Source of the DNA: Hyalella azteca
Taxonomy: Eukaryota; Arthropoda; Malacostraca; Amphipoda; Hyalellidae
DNA length: 64,000 bases
Assembly (NCBI RefSeq): GCF_000764305.2
Contig: NW_025934876.1
Span: forward strand, 62,001 to 126,000
Reading direction: 5' to 3'
Position numbers and translations under genes: made by a program. Position 1 is the stretch's first letter. The number at the start of each line of letters is the position of its first letter. A model generated the notes under the pieces. The model saw only the letters and a list, made by a program, of their open reading frames with translations. It was not told where the DNA came from and did not search any database. Shown in pieces: positions 12,366-24,585 of the stretch.

Positions 12366-12413
12366 AAACGTTGGGCCGACCAGTGTGAGGATGGCGAGGA
12401 TCTCATTGCATTT
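12366..12413 (+). CDS. Candidate 48-bp exon, family unknown
   Basis: The sequence GCCTTTACAG ends at 12365. It is followed by a 48-nt block reading KRWADQCEDGEDLIAF in phase 0, then a GTAAGC donor at 12414. Most third positions are C/G/T in this frame, unlike the surroundings. WADQC is reminiscent of the WA.QC motif in some CAP/venom-allergen proteins, but sixteen residues are too few to assign. No partner exon was identified. It could be chance, since it sits just downstream of a GC-rich repeat. Confidence 0.3.
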
Positions 12414-13305
12414 GTAAGCTCATTTTAAAGTGAATCTGCCCTCTTAGGAAGCTTGCATCGCTGACCGTAATAGCTTTCTGCTTGAATTAAATAAAATAGT
12501 GCGAGCGCCGCGGTGCAAGATTTTTGCTTGGATTTCGGCCGAGATTCATGCTTTATTCGCTGCTCGCATGTCCATTTGTGCAATTGCAGAGCTATTTCCA
12601 CAATAATATTATTGAATTAATTTAGTCACACTGATTACAATACTTGTTGTTCATACCTCGATAAGTAATGCACTTTAAAACAGGCTTCGAGAACCATTAT
12701 GTAGGCTGGCTAGTTGTATTGTCAGGCTAGCGTACGGTTTACACAGTTGTCAGGGACAGTGTCCAAGGTCAAGTTTGTGCAATTGATTTATCATATTCCG
12801 CTAGGCTGAGATAATCTTCATTATGACGTACATTATACCACGACTAATTGAAACTCCCTTCGAAGCTCTCCGTCCTTCAATACATGAACACAAAGTTATT
12901 GTGCAAACAAGCAGAGGTGTTCAGCTCTCAGGACACCTAAAACTGTCACATCAGCGTCTCCCTCATAGCGTGCTCATCTTGCGGCCGGCCCGCGTTTTTG
13001 TCGCGGACACTTTCATGTTTAGACAAGTCTTGATCCAGTGCATTGTGCCTTAAAATTAACTGCAATGTTTACTCTATTGCTAAATTTTTCTCACTTTTGA
13101 AAATTTGGGAATTCATGATTATTCGTTTTATGAGCGCTGCGTTAAAAATTTAGCCTTATAGAAAAAATATTTCTACATTCGACTTTCATTGTTAGGAATA
13201 AGAATTTCGGAACATATATAAACTCAACCCTCATTCCGACAACCAACCATAGCTCCCGCTCATGGCTGTAAAGTAGTGCACACTAGCGGCCTCCACTTGA
13301 CTCAG
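12414..13305. other. No supportable gene
   Basis: A 76-codon + frame at 12823-13053 is open, but no family is recognised and it has no clear exon borders. Otherwise AT-rich unique DNA. Confidence 0.35.
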
Positions 13306-13620
13306 ATGAGGCTACCTCGAGGTCACGTCTACTCCATCCACCCCGAGGTTACGTCTACTCCATCTACCCCGAGGTCACGTCTACTCCATCTACCCCGACG
13401 TTACGTCTACTCCATCTACCTCGAAGTTACGTCTACTCCATCTACCCCGAGGTTACGTCTACTCCATCTACCCCGAGGTTACGTCTACTCCATCTACCTC
13501 GAGGTTACGTCTACTCCATCTACCCGACGTTACGTCTACTCCATCTACCCCGACGTTACGTCTACTCATCTACCCCGACGTTACGTCTACTCATCTACCC
13601 CGAAGTTACGTCTACCACGA
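13306..13620. repeat. 26-bp minisatellite
   Basis: About 12 copies of GTTACGTCTACTCCATCTAC followed by CCCGAG or CCCGAC. Some late copies lack one or two bases. The 180-codon + ORF that overlaps it reads repeated STPSTPR/VYSIYLE peptides and is a by-product of the array. Confidence 0.93.
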
Positions 13621-14757
13621 GCTTACCGCTGCCGTGGTCGCTGCCAGTCTCCGGCCCTCGCGTCGGCGTTGGCAGACTCAGACTCGGGCTTGCGTTGCCG
13701 TGACTTACGACGAGGTATTTATAGGGCGCGTCTCACATGCTCGCATCACACGCATCTTGGCCGCTCCGATATTACTTTTGGCTTCGGCAGAACTTCAGCG
13801 CAATCTGCCAACCGCTAAGCCAGGCTATGATGCTCAAATGTTTCAATGGGGAGCCTATTTATACCAACATATTGCGACTGAAACGTAAAAAACTATCGTC
13901 CCGATAATTTTCTGCGTGGATATCTTGTGATCTTGTAGGTGAGAAATTTAGGGTTCAACCTCGTCTCGCGCGATGCTCAACTGAAGGATTACACGTGATG
14001 GATATATTCGATGTTTACATGAACACGGGGAAAATGTTTATAGGTAAATCAGTTATTACACGGCATTAGCAGCTTTGTTTAGTTGCAGATAAAATATTAA
14101 CGGTGCAAGAAAAAGTGACGTGAAAAATTCATAAATGTAATTGAATAAACTATTTAATGCAGAAATTCTTTCGTTTCAACAAAATAAAGCGTTTTATCGT
14201 TTCATTACTTGACGAAAATATTGGCAAATAAAATTATTTTGCATCGACGAGTTTCAGCGGTTTTAACCGCAGCTGCATGTTGAAGCTAAGAAATTTACAT
14301 TTGAATACGTTATATACTGTTCTGTTTCGTAATGAAACAAGTTTTGGGAAGCTGTATTTTTATGGCCAAAACACTGGGGGCCTGCCTTTCTCACTCGCGC
14401 AGCTTCGAATATTTTCAACGGTAGCGCGGCTGTCGCAAACTTCTCATCACAACGGTAGAATTAATTAATTGTATTAAACGGTAGAAGTTCGGTATAAATA
14501 TTTCAACATTTTACTCGAACAGTACCGCTTTGGACTAGCAATGTCTTCAAAACTTATTGTTAAAATTCTTATTTTATAAATAAGATATTCGTATTTCTTA
14601 TTCTTGAGAATTTTAACGTCGTGAAACATCCCGAGTAAAATTGAGTGTGAATGATATTCTTCCATCTTAATTTATTCATAGCGTAAGAGCCTTTGATATG
14701 CTGCTGATTGTTCTCTTAATTTAGCCCGCAATTTATTAAGTTTTCTTCCTGTTTCAG
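13621..14757. other. No gene assigned
   Basis: A GC-rich flank at 13621-13830 carries an 84-codon + frame (13634-13888) that I do not recognise. The remainder is AT-rich. Confidence 0.35.
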
Positions 14758-14853
14758 GTCCCGTGGAAGTTTGAACTTGGTCGTGTACACGAGACCACAC
14801 GCGGCAGAGTTGCCTTCACGTCAGCACGTGACGTCAGTGGAGGCCAAGTGTGA
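14758..14853 (+). CDS. Candidate exon behind a strong splice acceptor
   Basis: A pyrimidine tract (TTTTCTTCCTGTTTCAG) ends at 14757 and the sequence then turns GC-rich. Two frames are open. Phase 0 gives 31 residues starting VPWKFELGRVHETTRGRVAF and stopping at TGA 14851-14853. A frame one base later gives 55 residues containing SLNLVVYTRPHAAELPSRQH and stopping at 14924-14926. Both have a coding-like third position, so I cannot choose. Either way it would be a terminal exon. The protein family is not recognised and no upstream exon was tied to it. Confidence 0.42.
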   Translation, partial: VPWKFELGRVHETTRGRVAFTSARDVSGGQV

Positions 14854-15847
14854 TGTATTGGTCAGGTGGCCTCTCTCAAACCGATATTACTTCTCATATA
14901 TCTTCTTGGATCGTCTTCTATGTTGATGGAAATAAGAAGAGAAGCCTGCATATAGTAAGAGAAGCCTTAACTGTGTTTAGTGTTGTTATTGTTGGAAGGA
15001 AGTGGCCTGCTTGAAACTTGCTCAACGTGTCTGTATTGTACGGTGCGGTCTCGCACTTCAGCGTCTTATAGCAGGTATCACTAATGCAAAGTATGCCTTG
15101 TCATTGCCAGCTCGTCGTTTTGATGTCCTCAGTTTTCAGATGTATTCAAAATCGATGATTATTTATAGGATTCTGATATTAAAGCTGGTAAATATTATTT
15201 TCTTGAAGCATTAATATAAAAAACTTTATTATACACATTTTGTGAACTCTATAGTGCATCGTATAGATCAGTACGTACGACAGTTATTAATTCAAATCCA
15301 CAGAAAATGTTATTCCAATAACTTCTGACCTAGGGAATAATAACTTTCTATTATAATAATGTGGAATGTTCACGAACGAAGCTAGTATAAGTTAACTTTA
15401 ATAATATAAAATTTTAGGTAAAAAATGTCGAAAGAATTTTTGGCGAAATTATGAGTTTTAAAGTGGTACTTATTTGATATATGAAAACAATCGCAATGCA
15501 ACGACCAATTAAGCTGCAATCAAACGTATATAAGATTTCTTTACCAACTTGTATCAGGCTGTTGAATTACGCGCTCGTCTTCATTCGAAACATTGCTCCT
15601 ACATCTTATGAGTGCTTACTGTGCCCCGCCTCAGAAGAAAACTCTTTAAATTTAGTAAACCCGACCTCTGTTTTAGCGAAATTGTTGAGGTGGCCTGAGG
15701 GAATCTCGTTAGATGCGTTCTATACTGGCAGTGAACATCAAAGTTTGGAAACATAGAGCAGCGACCGCCCTTGGCACGATGTTGCTTCTGCCTGCGGGCT
15801 GAGAGGGCAAGTGCAGCCTTCACTCTTCCGTCTGCCGGCCTTGCGAA
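14854..15847. other. No gene seen
   Basis: AT-rich sequence between two exon candidates, with only short chance ORFs. Confidence 0.4.
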
Positions 15848-16306
15848 ATGCGACGAATTTTTGCTCGTAAGCGTCGGGGCCAAGTGGAGGACGAAAGCCA
15901 ACAGGATTTCAACAACGACCGAACCAAGTCCAGCAACGATCCCCGACTCAAAAGCAAAGTTTCAAGCACCAAGAAAGACGACGCCACCGGCGACACTGTC
16001 CGCAAACAGCTCGCTGTTGTGCCGGAGGATGAGGAAGGGGAGACGACCATCCTCGGGGGATACGAGCAACTCGCGTCTATCATCAGAAGCAGAGGTTACC
16101 ACGTACGCGATCATGTGCCTAAAGAGGTGCTTCACGCCCAGATCATGGAGAACATCAAGAGGAGGGAGAAGATCGCCCTTCTGCTGCGCATGCAAGAAGT
16201 TGCTGGTACTCCCTTACCCCTCACCGTCCCCCTCCCTAAACGAGAGCCCCCCGTCCAGCCCGAGGACCCCATGCGCACCGCACACACCCTCGCCCTCATC
16301 ACCAGA
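15848..16306 (+). CDS. Probable first coding exon of an unrecognised gene
   Basis: An ATG with a purine at -3 opens a 153-codon frame that ends exactly at a consensus GTGAGT donor (16307). An in-frame TGA lies 46 bp upstream (15800-15802). The exon is GC-rich against AT-rich flanks, and its third positions are strongly C/G. The protein begins with a basic stretch (MRRIFARKRRGQ) and has a charged Asp/Ser/Lys-rich part to about residue 75. A probable helical segment follows (GYEQLASIIRSRGYHVRDHV ... IMENIKRREKIALLLRMQEV), then a proline-rich tail (LPLTVPLPKREPPVQP). I cannot name the family. The rest of the gene was not found; the downstream intron would be long. Confidence 0.6.
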
Positions 16307-17145
16307 GTGAGTACGACAATTTATCTTCATTATTTAGTTTCTAATAACTTCTGTATTAAAATTTGTGCATTTGTATTAACATTTTTTTCTGCCATGAAGT
16401 GAAACTTGCAGTTTTCCGGTTAAACAAAAGTGGCAAACAAATTAAATTATGAGCTCGTTTTATTGCAAAATATTTGTGCTAAAATGGTCTAGCCAAGGTC
16501 GTGGCAAAAACCAAGCTAATGATTCAAAAACCTAATAACCAATGCATAACTACGGAAAGTTATTGGTTCTCTTAATTTTTACTCCCTCTTCAAAATTGCG
16601 AGATTTGAGAGCAGAGAGTTAACCGTTGTTGCTGCTTTCCGTATGAAGTTTAGCATTTGCTCTACCTTATGGATTGTCAGGTTTTGCATTACTCACTTCT
16701 TCCCATGCGGGCTACTGACGCTAATAAGGCTCATATGTGTCACTCTTAATTACTTGACCAGCGTTCAGAGTTCTTCCCTCGGCCTTCACCGTTATTTTAG
16801 ACATCAAGTGTGTTCCTTTACCTCATTGCACATGTATCTGAAGACAACCTGTGCAGTCTTCACAACCTAGCAATGTTATTAATTAAATTTTAATTTGATT
16901 GTTGGGTCGTGAAGGTCAGACACGCAGCATGCCAGCTGTTCCGGCCGGCACAGTTGCCGCGACGTTTCCGCCTTAAAGAGGATAGAACTCGGCGCCCTTC
17001 TTCCCAGCCTCATTACAACTACATTATTCTGCTTCATGCTTGTCATCACTTCTTATCTCGCTCATTACACAGATGGGCTGGGGTGATGGATAACTTGTCC
17101 ATCGCGGTACTAATATGTGCGGGTTAAATCGGGTTGTAGTCGTTT
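16307..17145. other. Intron or spacer, nothing supportable
   Basis: Follows the donor of the preceding exon. Short unspliced ORFs only. Confidence 0.4.
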
Positions 17146-17769
17146 ATGATCAATCGTTATGTTGCGTGTAAATTTAGTTACGGCCTTCTCCATGCTTATT
17201 ATAGTTCTAGTTTTTCTGTTAAGTTCACAGCCCTCAGCTCACTCATTTGGTTTTTGAAGACATTTTGCAAGATTAAGGATGTGTCTTTCTGCGTGTGTTT
17301 GATCAAGTATGTGTTTGTCCCACCGAAACATTCTAGAGGGCAAGTGATCAGCCAAATATTTTATAACACGCGACTGACAGGCACTCGATACCGGCCATGT
17401 TCACGCTGTAGCGCACTTCATGATGGCTCCGACCTCATCAAGTTTCCAAGTTACGATCAAACTTCCTCAATATTCAACATTACTGCTCTCTGGAGCAATA
17501 ACTTAGGGGGCGCTCGACTTGACGAGAGATGCGTTTATCTATTCCCAACAAAACTTGTACAAGGATGTCCATTTATGAATAGAAGTGGATTGTATTTACT
17601 ATTCAGGAATGAGATTCTGATGCACGAGTTTTTGCCTTCAAATTGCCTCATATTGTTTCTGTGTGAGGTAATTAAGTCCTTGCCTGACGACAACGATGAG
17701 TTAGTTTGCAGGTTTAGCTACGATTCAGACAACACCGAATTTGATCTATTCAGACAACACCGAATTTGA
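17146..17769 (+). CDS. 207-codon open frame, unassigned
   Basis: This is one of the longest ATG frames in the window that is not produced by a repeat along most of its length. Its last 20 or so codons run into the degenerate array that starts near 17700 (YDSDNTEFDLFRQHR). The N-terminal half is hydrophobic and Phe/Tyr/Cys-rich. The central part reads GTRYRPCSRCSALHDGSDLI and ALWSNNLGGARLDERCVYLF. No domain, signal peptide or catalytic motif is recognised, and codon use is not clearly biased. It could be a transposon or pseudogene relic, or a long chance ORF. Confidence 0.22.
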   Translation: MINRYVACKFSYGLLHAYYSSSFSVKFTALSSLIWFLKTFCKIKDVSFCVCLIKYVFVPPKHSRGQVISQIFYNTRLTGTRYRPCSRCSALHDGSDLIKFPSYDQTSSIFNITALWSNNLGGARLDERCVYLFPTKLVQGCPFMNRSGLYLLFRNEILMHEFLPSNCLILFLCEVIKSLPDDNDELVCRFSYDSDNTEFDLFRQHRI

Positions 17770-18125
17770 CTCGATCAGAAAACCCAGGATATTATCTATT
17801 CAGATAGCTCCGTTTTCGATCCATGCAGACAACACCGTGTTTGATACATTCAGACAACTATTATATATAGTACCTGATCCATGCTGACAACCCTGAATTT
17901 GATCCATTGAAACGACACCGTATGCGATCCATTCAGACAACAGCTTATATGATCCATTCACACAACACAGTACCTGATCCAATCAGACAAAAGAGTATAT
18001 GATTAATTCAGACAATACCGTGTTGAACCATTAAGGCAACACGATTCGGAAAATAGCGTATATGATGCGTTCAGACAACAGAGTACATGAACTATTCAGA
18101 CAACACCGTATTTAATCCATTCTCG
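17700..18125. repeat. Degenerate minisatellite of about 24-27 bp
   Basis: About 15 loose copies of GATCCATTCAGACAACACCG followed by T/A-rich bases. Repeats drift in length and sequence, so the array is old. It interrupts the 3' end of the open frame at 17146. Confidence 0.85.
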
Positions 18126-20477
18126 ATCCCGCACAAACTCCGTTGACCTCGATCGTCAAGTACCAATAAGGCTTTTATCCTCTTATAAACTGCTACGACC
18201 GGTAAATTGATAGACGTTTCTGTACAACGGCTCCTAAGATCAGGCTGTAATCACCCCTATCCTAGGGTCGTTAGGCGTCAATTCCAATTTTTATGGCCCT
18301 ATAAATATCCAGGAGCGTTCGCGTGTTGCAGTTGGCCGATTTATCACAGCCTGCTGTCTAACTCAGTTACTGTGATCATCACATAACTCCTGGGCCAGGC
18401 CCTGTCTACTTACCTTGGACGGTCTTTACTTTCGCACTCCATGGAGCCCAATCGACGTTCTCGATTGGGAAACTTATTGCCGGTAACGTCACGATTGTAG
18501 TTTGCAACATTTTTGGGATGGAGACATGACTTATTGAAACTTCTGTATTATAGTGCGTTACTATCGCTTTAGTTATAACTTAAGTGCCATTACTGCATGG
18601 ATTTTTGCATCGGTTGTGTTTCGGTGATTTTAATTTTTGCATGGTTGATCTAAGAGGAGAATTGTTTACATTAATTAACCAGATACGAGCTAGAATTTGC
18701 CAGTACTCATTGTTCCTTCTGAGCACTGATTGCCATATTTGCCGATGATTCAGTTAGGTTTACATATATATACATTTATTATTTTCTGCTGCAATTGAAA
18801 CTCACTTGACGATTGAAACTCACCTGAAAATTGATTACTCTTGCACACTAGCTTGTCTGTACGATATCTATCAATAGTTCTTTGTTTATTTTACCAGTGT
18901 TGTTTTTATTTACCGCTGGCACCCTAACTATACTTTGTTTCGGATTTATTGCAATTCCACGAGATGACCAGATACGCTGAAACCCGACTATTATTTTCGA
19001 TCGAGTAATATTGTTCACTGAGAGACCAGTTTAGACCCGCATTTAACCAGGAACCTCCATTTAATTCTTGTTTAGAAGTTTGAATAAACTGAATTTTGTA
19101 TTTACGAATGAAATTAAAATTAATTAATCTAAAAGTCAAATTGATTTTTATGCTTTATCCAACTCTTGTATTGAATTACTACATGATTCCACTACAAAGA
19201 ACACAATTCCAGATCCAGGCTACATTGATATGCGACTAGTATATTGTGGTTATTTACCAATAGAGCTGGATAGCTCTGCACAGCAATGTGGAGAATCCGC
19301 TGTCGCCTTGTTCATCTAGTACAGTAAGTACACAGTATATCAATACTGGGGGCAACTATCCTTCTTCATTGTGTATGTTGAGATTATCATAGCTCCCGCA
19401 GCTCCTACGCCTAACTTATAACCGCAATATTCTCTCGAAGTCGGCCGAGAATCACTGCTCACTATTTTGGTATCACAACTTCTATAAACATCCATTATTT
19501 GATTATGTATTTACAGAGTCCGGCCAAAACGCTCGAACACCCGTAAAGCCACAACGATTTTAATACTCACATAAATGATACTTATTTATTGCATCAATTG
19601 TGCATATACTTCGTGACATTTCATCTTATACGTTCTTTTACCTTTCTCGTTTCAGAACACAATCCCTGTTCTCATTTCATAAAATCTTATTTTGTGTGGT
19701 TCATTATCACTGCAGCTTCAAACGAAAGCGTCCTTTTTTATGTAGAAATGCACAGAAGTCCACTTCTGAACCAGATTATATATAGCCACCTAGAAACCTT
19801 GGAATAGGTTTTCTGCACAATCAGATTAAACATTTTTACATTCAAAACTTATTGATTCATTCTGCAAATATAAGCGAAGTTCAGCGTAAACGTCTGTTCA
19901 TAGAATTGTTGAAACGAGGAAAAAATTCTATTCTTCCGATTCTATTTTTATCAAGGAATTAAAATAATAATGACGTGGTGTAAAAATCGTAACTGGCACC
20001 AGAAACTGGCCCAAAGAAATTATATCACATGAACTAGATAAAGGATCCCTCCTCCGCTCCCAACTTGTACCCATCTTTCTATCTCAAAACCCTCTAAGAA
20101 ATGTAAGACCTGCATTTCTGTTAGGCTGTGCTCTCTGCCGCACAACCCACGTGGCAGCGCCAAATAACAACGTCGCATTCTGACCCTGCCAGGCTGTTGT
20201 TTTTCTCAATATTATTATTGCTCTATCACATCTCTGTTTAAGGGAGAGCAAGATGGTCTCGGCGAGGACTTTTGAGCTTGGTAATATTTCGCTCATAATT
20301 TTTTTCTGACCTCCTGATCAAGGTTGCCAAAACGCCACTCTCGGTGCAAATCAGTTGCTAATGTACGGCATCGCCCTATCGTCCGCCGATAAACCATCCT
20401 CGTCGCTGCCTCTGTGAGGCAGGCTGCCTTAACCGATATTATCGCAGCATCCGGCCGGAAAGTTAAAATTGAAAATG
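18126..20477. other. No supportable gene
   Basis: Mostly AT-rich unique DNA. A 9-bp-arm hairpin (CCCAATCGA...TCGATTGGG) lies at about 18448-18470. Short ORFs near 19600 and 20100 have no recognised family. Confidence 0.4.
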
Positions 20478-20657
20478 TTATCGCAGTTCCTGGCATGACA
20501 TGCATAATTTTATGTGGTGCAGCTTGGCTAGGGAGCTGGCGAGGGCCTTGCTGGTGTATTGCATATTAATATTAGCCTGCACGCTGCAGTAGTCCCTGAG
20601 CTCAGCCTCTATCTTACCGTGAAAGCTGCTTCTTTCGAGTCGAATGTACAAGTTCAT
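20478..20657 (-). CDS. 59-codon minus-strand ORF with coding-like composition
   Basis: Starts with ATG at 20657-20655 and stops at TAA 20480-20478. The middle reads SFHGKIEAELRDYCSVQANI then NMQYTSKALASSLAKL, amphipathic and with a clear preference for C/G at third positions in a local GC-rich patch. No family is recognised. It overlaps another minus-strand frame (20505-20293) in a different register, so a decayed, frameshifted gene or transposon ORF is possible. Confidence 0.28.
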   Translation of the reverse strand: MNLYIRLERSSFHGKIEAELRDYCSVQANINMQYTSKALASSLAKLHHIKLCMSCQELR

Positions 20658-23439
20658 AAGTATTTCAGAGTCATTTTGGTAGCACCAATTTTTTTAGCAC
20701 AAAGGAATGTGTCTGAAAGATAAAAACAATTGCGGAGCTACTGGCAGTAATTTAAAATGTGCGTTTCTTGCCTTACTGATATAATTAACAACATCACGTT
20801 CACGTTGAAGAGAATTGAAAACTAAGCGTAGGATTTAGACTAGTATATTTTTTTTATCTTTTCGAGACAATTTCAGTTTAAATTCGTCGCATTGTCTGAG
20901 GTGATTTAGATAAGCACTTCGCAGCCTTCGACAGGGAAATTCCTTTACTATCGCACACTTTCATCATAGTTTCGTGGAGCTTTGCCTTTGTGTATCATTG
21001 ATAAGGATAACTATCGGTGCTTGATAAGGACATCGATAAGGATATAGCTCGCGGTGCTTAATAAGGACATCGATGAGGATAGATCGCGGTGCTTGCATTT
21101 ATTGTCATGTGTTCTGCTTGGAGCTTAATTATTGCACTGATTTATTGCAGTTGAACGAGGTTTTATGTAAGGAGTTCATGCGAGCAGGATTTTTTACGTA
21201 AAATTGTTGCATTGGTTTTTACGCTTAATTTGCCATATTTAATTTCCTTTCTATATGTTTTCTAATAAAATCAACAGCAGTGCTACGCCATCAAACTTTG
21301 TGAACACGAATATGAAGAGTTTGAAGACGAGACACACATTGATCGAAATAATTCTTGAGCCTTAATGCTGACGAATGAGCCTTAATATTGAAATTTAATG
21401 AATTTTTAAAACAAGCTAAATTTTTTCTGATCTCTCAGGCTGACTATTATTTATTTTACAAATCCGCTGGTTTTGAATCAAGTTTAAAGATGAATTAAAT
21501 TTTCGTACTTCAAAAAACAGTGACAGAAAATCTGCAGTTAAACCTTATTTCAAAAATGGCTACGGGGCGACTAGAGATTTGAAAAAAAAACCTTGCTATT
21601 CGCGACGAGGCAAGACTTGTTTTACAGCCCGACTCGTTACTGCATGTGTTTTGAACAAAAGACTGCATCGGCCAGGAGGTTAGGCTCAATTAAGAGCGAA
21701 AACATGCGGAGGAGGCAGTCCGCTATTCGATCGAGGCAGCAGCTAAAGTGATAGAGTTTCTGATCTGATTTTGTTACCGTCGTCATCATCATGTGAAGCG
21801 TTCTTACCGATTCTATTGGTAGAATTTTTATTTGAAGCCGTAATCAGTAGCGTTACTTCCATTGATATTACTTTCGTATTTCCTATTTGGAATCTATTAA
21901 GACCGCGACAATTCCATACTATTTCATCAGGTTCAGGTTTTTCTTCAAGACTTCGTCTCACATGCCGACAAACTGTATTGAATTGTCAAAACTGCATGGT
22001 ATGTGTACGTCTATTGTATCTCTTAGGAGCATTAAAGCATCCTCATTTCTTTTAGCCGACTTCTATAGAGTAGAAGTTTTCTTGTATCAGCCTACTCAAT
22101 TATTAGTAGTCTGTCAGCTGAGCTATAAGCACGTGCCGAACCCCCAGTAATTTGGCAAGATTTTCTTGCTTGTTTTACTGATTTGCTAAGAATATGAATA
22201 TTGTCATTATATATAGATTTTTTATTTATTTCTTATGCCAGTTTTTCTGTATTGACTTCCAGAAACCGGTAAATAAGAATCAATGAACCCGTGTGTTCAT
22301 TTACTATCCTCTAGTTCCTTAAAGACCTAAAACAAGGATCTTTACAGTATCTATTATATTTAAATTTAAAAAAAGGAAAATGTCCAAAATATAAATTACG
22401 CAACGGTGGTAAAGGTTAATGACGCCGTTTAAAATGAATGCAACTTTGGTTTGAGTTAAGAATGGTGATTTTTCGGTGATTTTTTTCTTTTTTTATGAAT
22501 TCGGATTAATAAATTGGTTTTCTCAATTCACCGTTATTTTTTCCGTGAATGAATAGTACGTAACTAGGTTAACCAACTTTTTCTTTAATTTTATGTATAT
22601 ATTTCACTCTTTTATTTCAAAAAGCTTGAGATGGAGATAATTTTTTTGCAGAATTATTGAAAATAGAGAAACCTCTATTTCGCAGCTTAGTAAAATGCCA
22701 GAAAATTTCTAAATATTATCTTCGTATAATATTTTTCTTAAATTATTATATGTTCGGTGCGTGCATGGCAACTGCAACGCAAGTCAACTGTACATAGGTG
22801 TCTGCGATATTGCATGGAAACCATGGACTTGAAAGGGGAACGGACCTAAAAGCTGATTTGTAGTTAGGATATTTAATCTTTCTCCTTAAAAAATGTATCA
22901 AAATCAGTTATCTGAAGCAGTCAGACAACAATAACAATTATATACGTAGCTGCGTGGCCCTCTTCGAACCATCGCGACTGCGAAGTTGAAAGCAGCAGTC
23001 CAAAATGAGTAAAGTTTAAAACACATACGACGAGTTTAAACTTGACCTGACGACTAGTTTTACGGTCAAGTTTTTACTAATTTTACGGTCAAGTCAATAT
23101 GTTGGAAGTATTTGACTATATAAGGAGGCTAACAGAGGTTCCACGCTGCTCAACTGTATAGTGAAGTCCCCACACATGTAGTTAATTGAAGGAATTTGAT
23201 TTTTTAGGCTCATCGTTTGCCGTATTCGAAGCCGTAGAGAATATCGAAATATGACTAATAAAATTCTAATCATATTCAAGGCAATGAAATGTGAACTCAT
23301 TGGGAAATCTATTAGTTACCCAAAATATCTCCAACACGATAGTTGAATAACGCAACCTGCGCCACCGGTGCATATCTACTTCAACTTGCAATATATGGGA
23401 CGCGATTCTTTCTTCTGCAAATATATTACCTTGTCAATG
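20658..23439. other. AT-rich DNA with a short repeat and one odd ORF
   Basis: Three copies of a unit of about 35 bp (ATAAGGACATCGATAAGGAT...CGCGGTGCTT) lie at about 20998-21093. A minus-strand frame at 21961-21743 (72 codons, acidic C-terminus HDDDDGNK) looks protein-like but is unassigned. No other gene is supportable. Confidence 0.4.
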
Positions 23440-23853
23440 ATTGGCCGTATTTTCTTTAAAGTTTCTTGTAATTGGTCTGTATTGCCTTAATGGTCTTGTA
23501 TAATATTGAAGACGATCACGCAAGAAATTACTTGTGCTTTTCTATATTCTCCCAATGGCCTCGCTTCATATTGGAGGCAATAGCTATGTCTTGACCACGC
23601 AAGAAGTTTATTGCGATTTTCTCTATTCTCCCAATGGCCTCGCTACATATTGGAGTTAATAGCTATGCCTTGACCACGCAGGAAATTACTTGCGATTTTT
23701 TCTATTCTCCTAATGGCCTCGTTACATATTGGAGGCAATAGCTATGTCTTGACCACGCAAGAAGTTTATTGCGATTTTCTCTATTCTCCCAATGGCCTCG
23801 CTACATATTGGAGGCAATAGCTACGCCCTGACCACGCAAGAAGTTGCTTGCGA
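23440..23853. repeat. 79-bp tandem repeat
   Basis: Four nearly complete copies and one diverged 5' copy of a 79-bp unit containing CTATTCTCCCAATGGCCTCG, ACATATTGGAGGCAATAGCT and TTGACCACGCAAGAAG. Later copies are the most alike, which suggests recent amplification at the 3' side. Confidence 0.93.
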
Positions 23854-24060
23854 GTGCCACGAACGATCGGTCGCTATACTCGGCCCTCAGACCAAAGCCC
23901 TGCAGTTCTGGCTGGTCTGGCCGCCGTATTTCACGCTGGCGGCGACAACTTAACGGGAGCTTCCCCGCCTTATCACTTACGCCGCCCTCAGAATTACCAT
24001 TCCTCCTACAGCAGAACATTTGTGCTGCCGAGTCTGGCTGGTGTTGGGCGTTGGATGCTC
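23854..24060 (+). other. GC-rich island, possible exon
   Basis: Composition changes sharply right after the 79-bp array. The + frame reads VLAGLAAVFHAGGDNLTGAS then PPYHLRRPQNYHSSYSRTF, and a GTGTTG donor-like site follows near 24038. The minus strand is also open. No family is recognised and no acceptor with a good pyrimidine tract is seen. Confidence 0.2.
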
Positions 24061-24585
24061 TTTTCAAACAACAATATAAGTGCGCTTTATTTCTGCACAA
24101 CTCGGCTGAGAACAGGATTATTTTGTGTAGCAGCAGCAAGGATATTTCCTTTTATGGTTGCGGTATATGTATACCGAATTTATATTTTTAAAATAATATC
24201 TATGATTGATCATTATATATTCTTATCTACTTTTCAGATTACTCACATTAGATGGTTTTTGTAATATCCGTCTGTTCATATAAATTACTTAATCTCAGTC
24301 TATAAGATTTATTCTATAATCTTTAATTAGGGAAGACAGATGCAATGTATGACGTCTACTTTATTTCTAATTATTAATTTGCCGACAGAGAGCAGAGCAC
24401 TGCTTGACACATGTTATATGATAAACTAGTTGATAATTTACTCTGTAAATGTACGCAAGCCTTCAGTGCAGGCTGACGTTCACCGGACTGCCTGCATGGT
24501 AAATTGAACATTAAATCTAGGAGTAAAAAACGAACAGCAGCAACGTACTGAGGATACGGATCTCGTGAGTTGCCAAGTGACCTTA

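Noticed and set aside
13276..13818. 180-codon + ORF
   Set aside because: Mostly a read-through of the 26-bp minisatellite, with no domain outside it.
15771..16310. 179-codon ORF overlapping the 15848 exon
   Set aside because: It is a different register of the same GC-rich exon. The 15848 frame ends exactly at a consensus donor and has the better third-position pattern.
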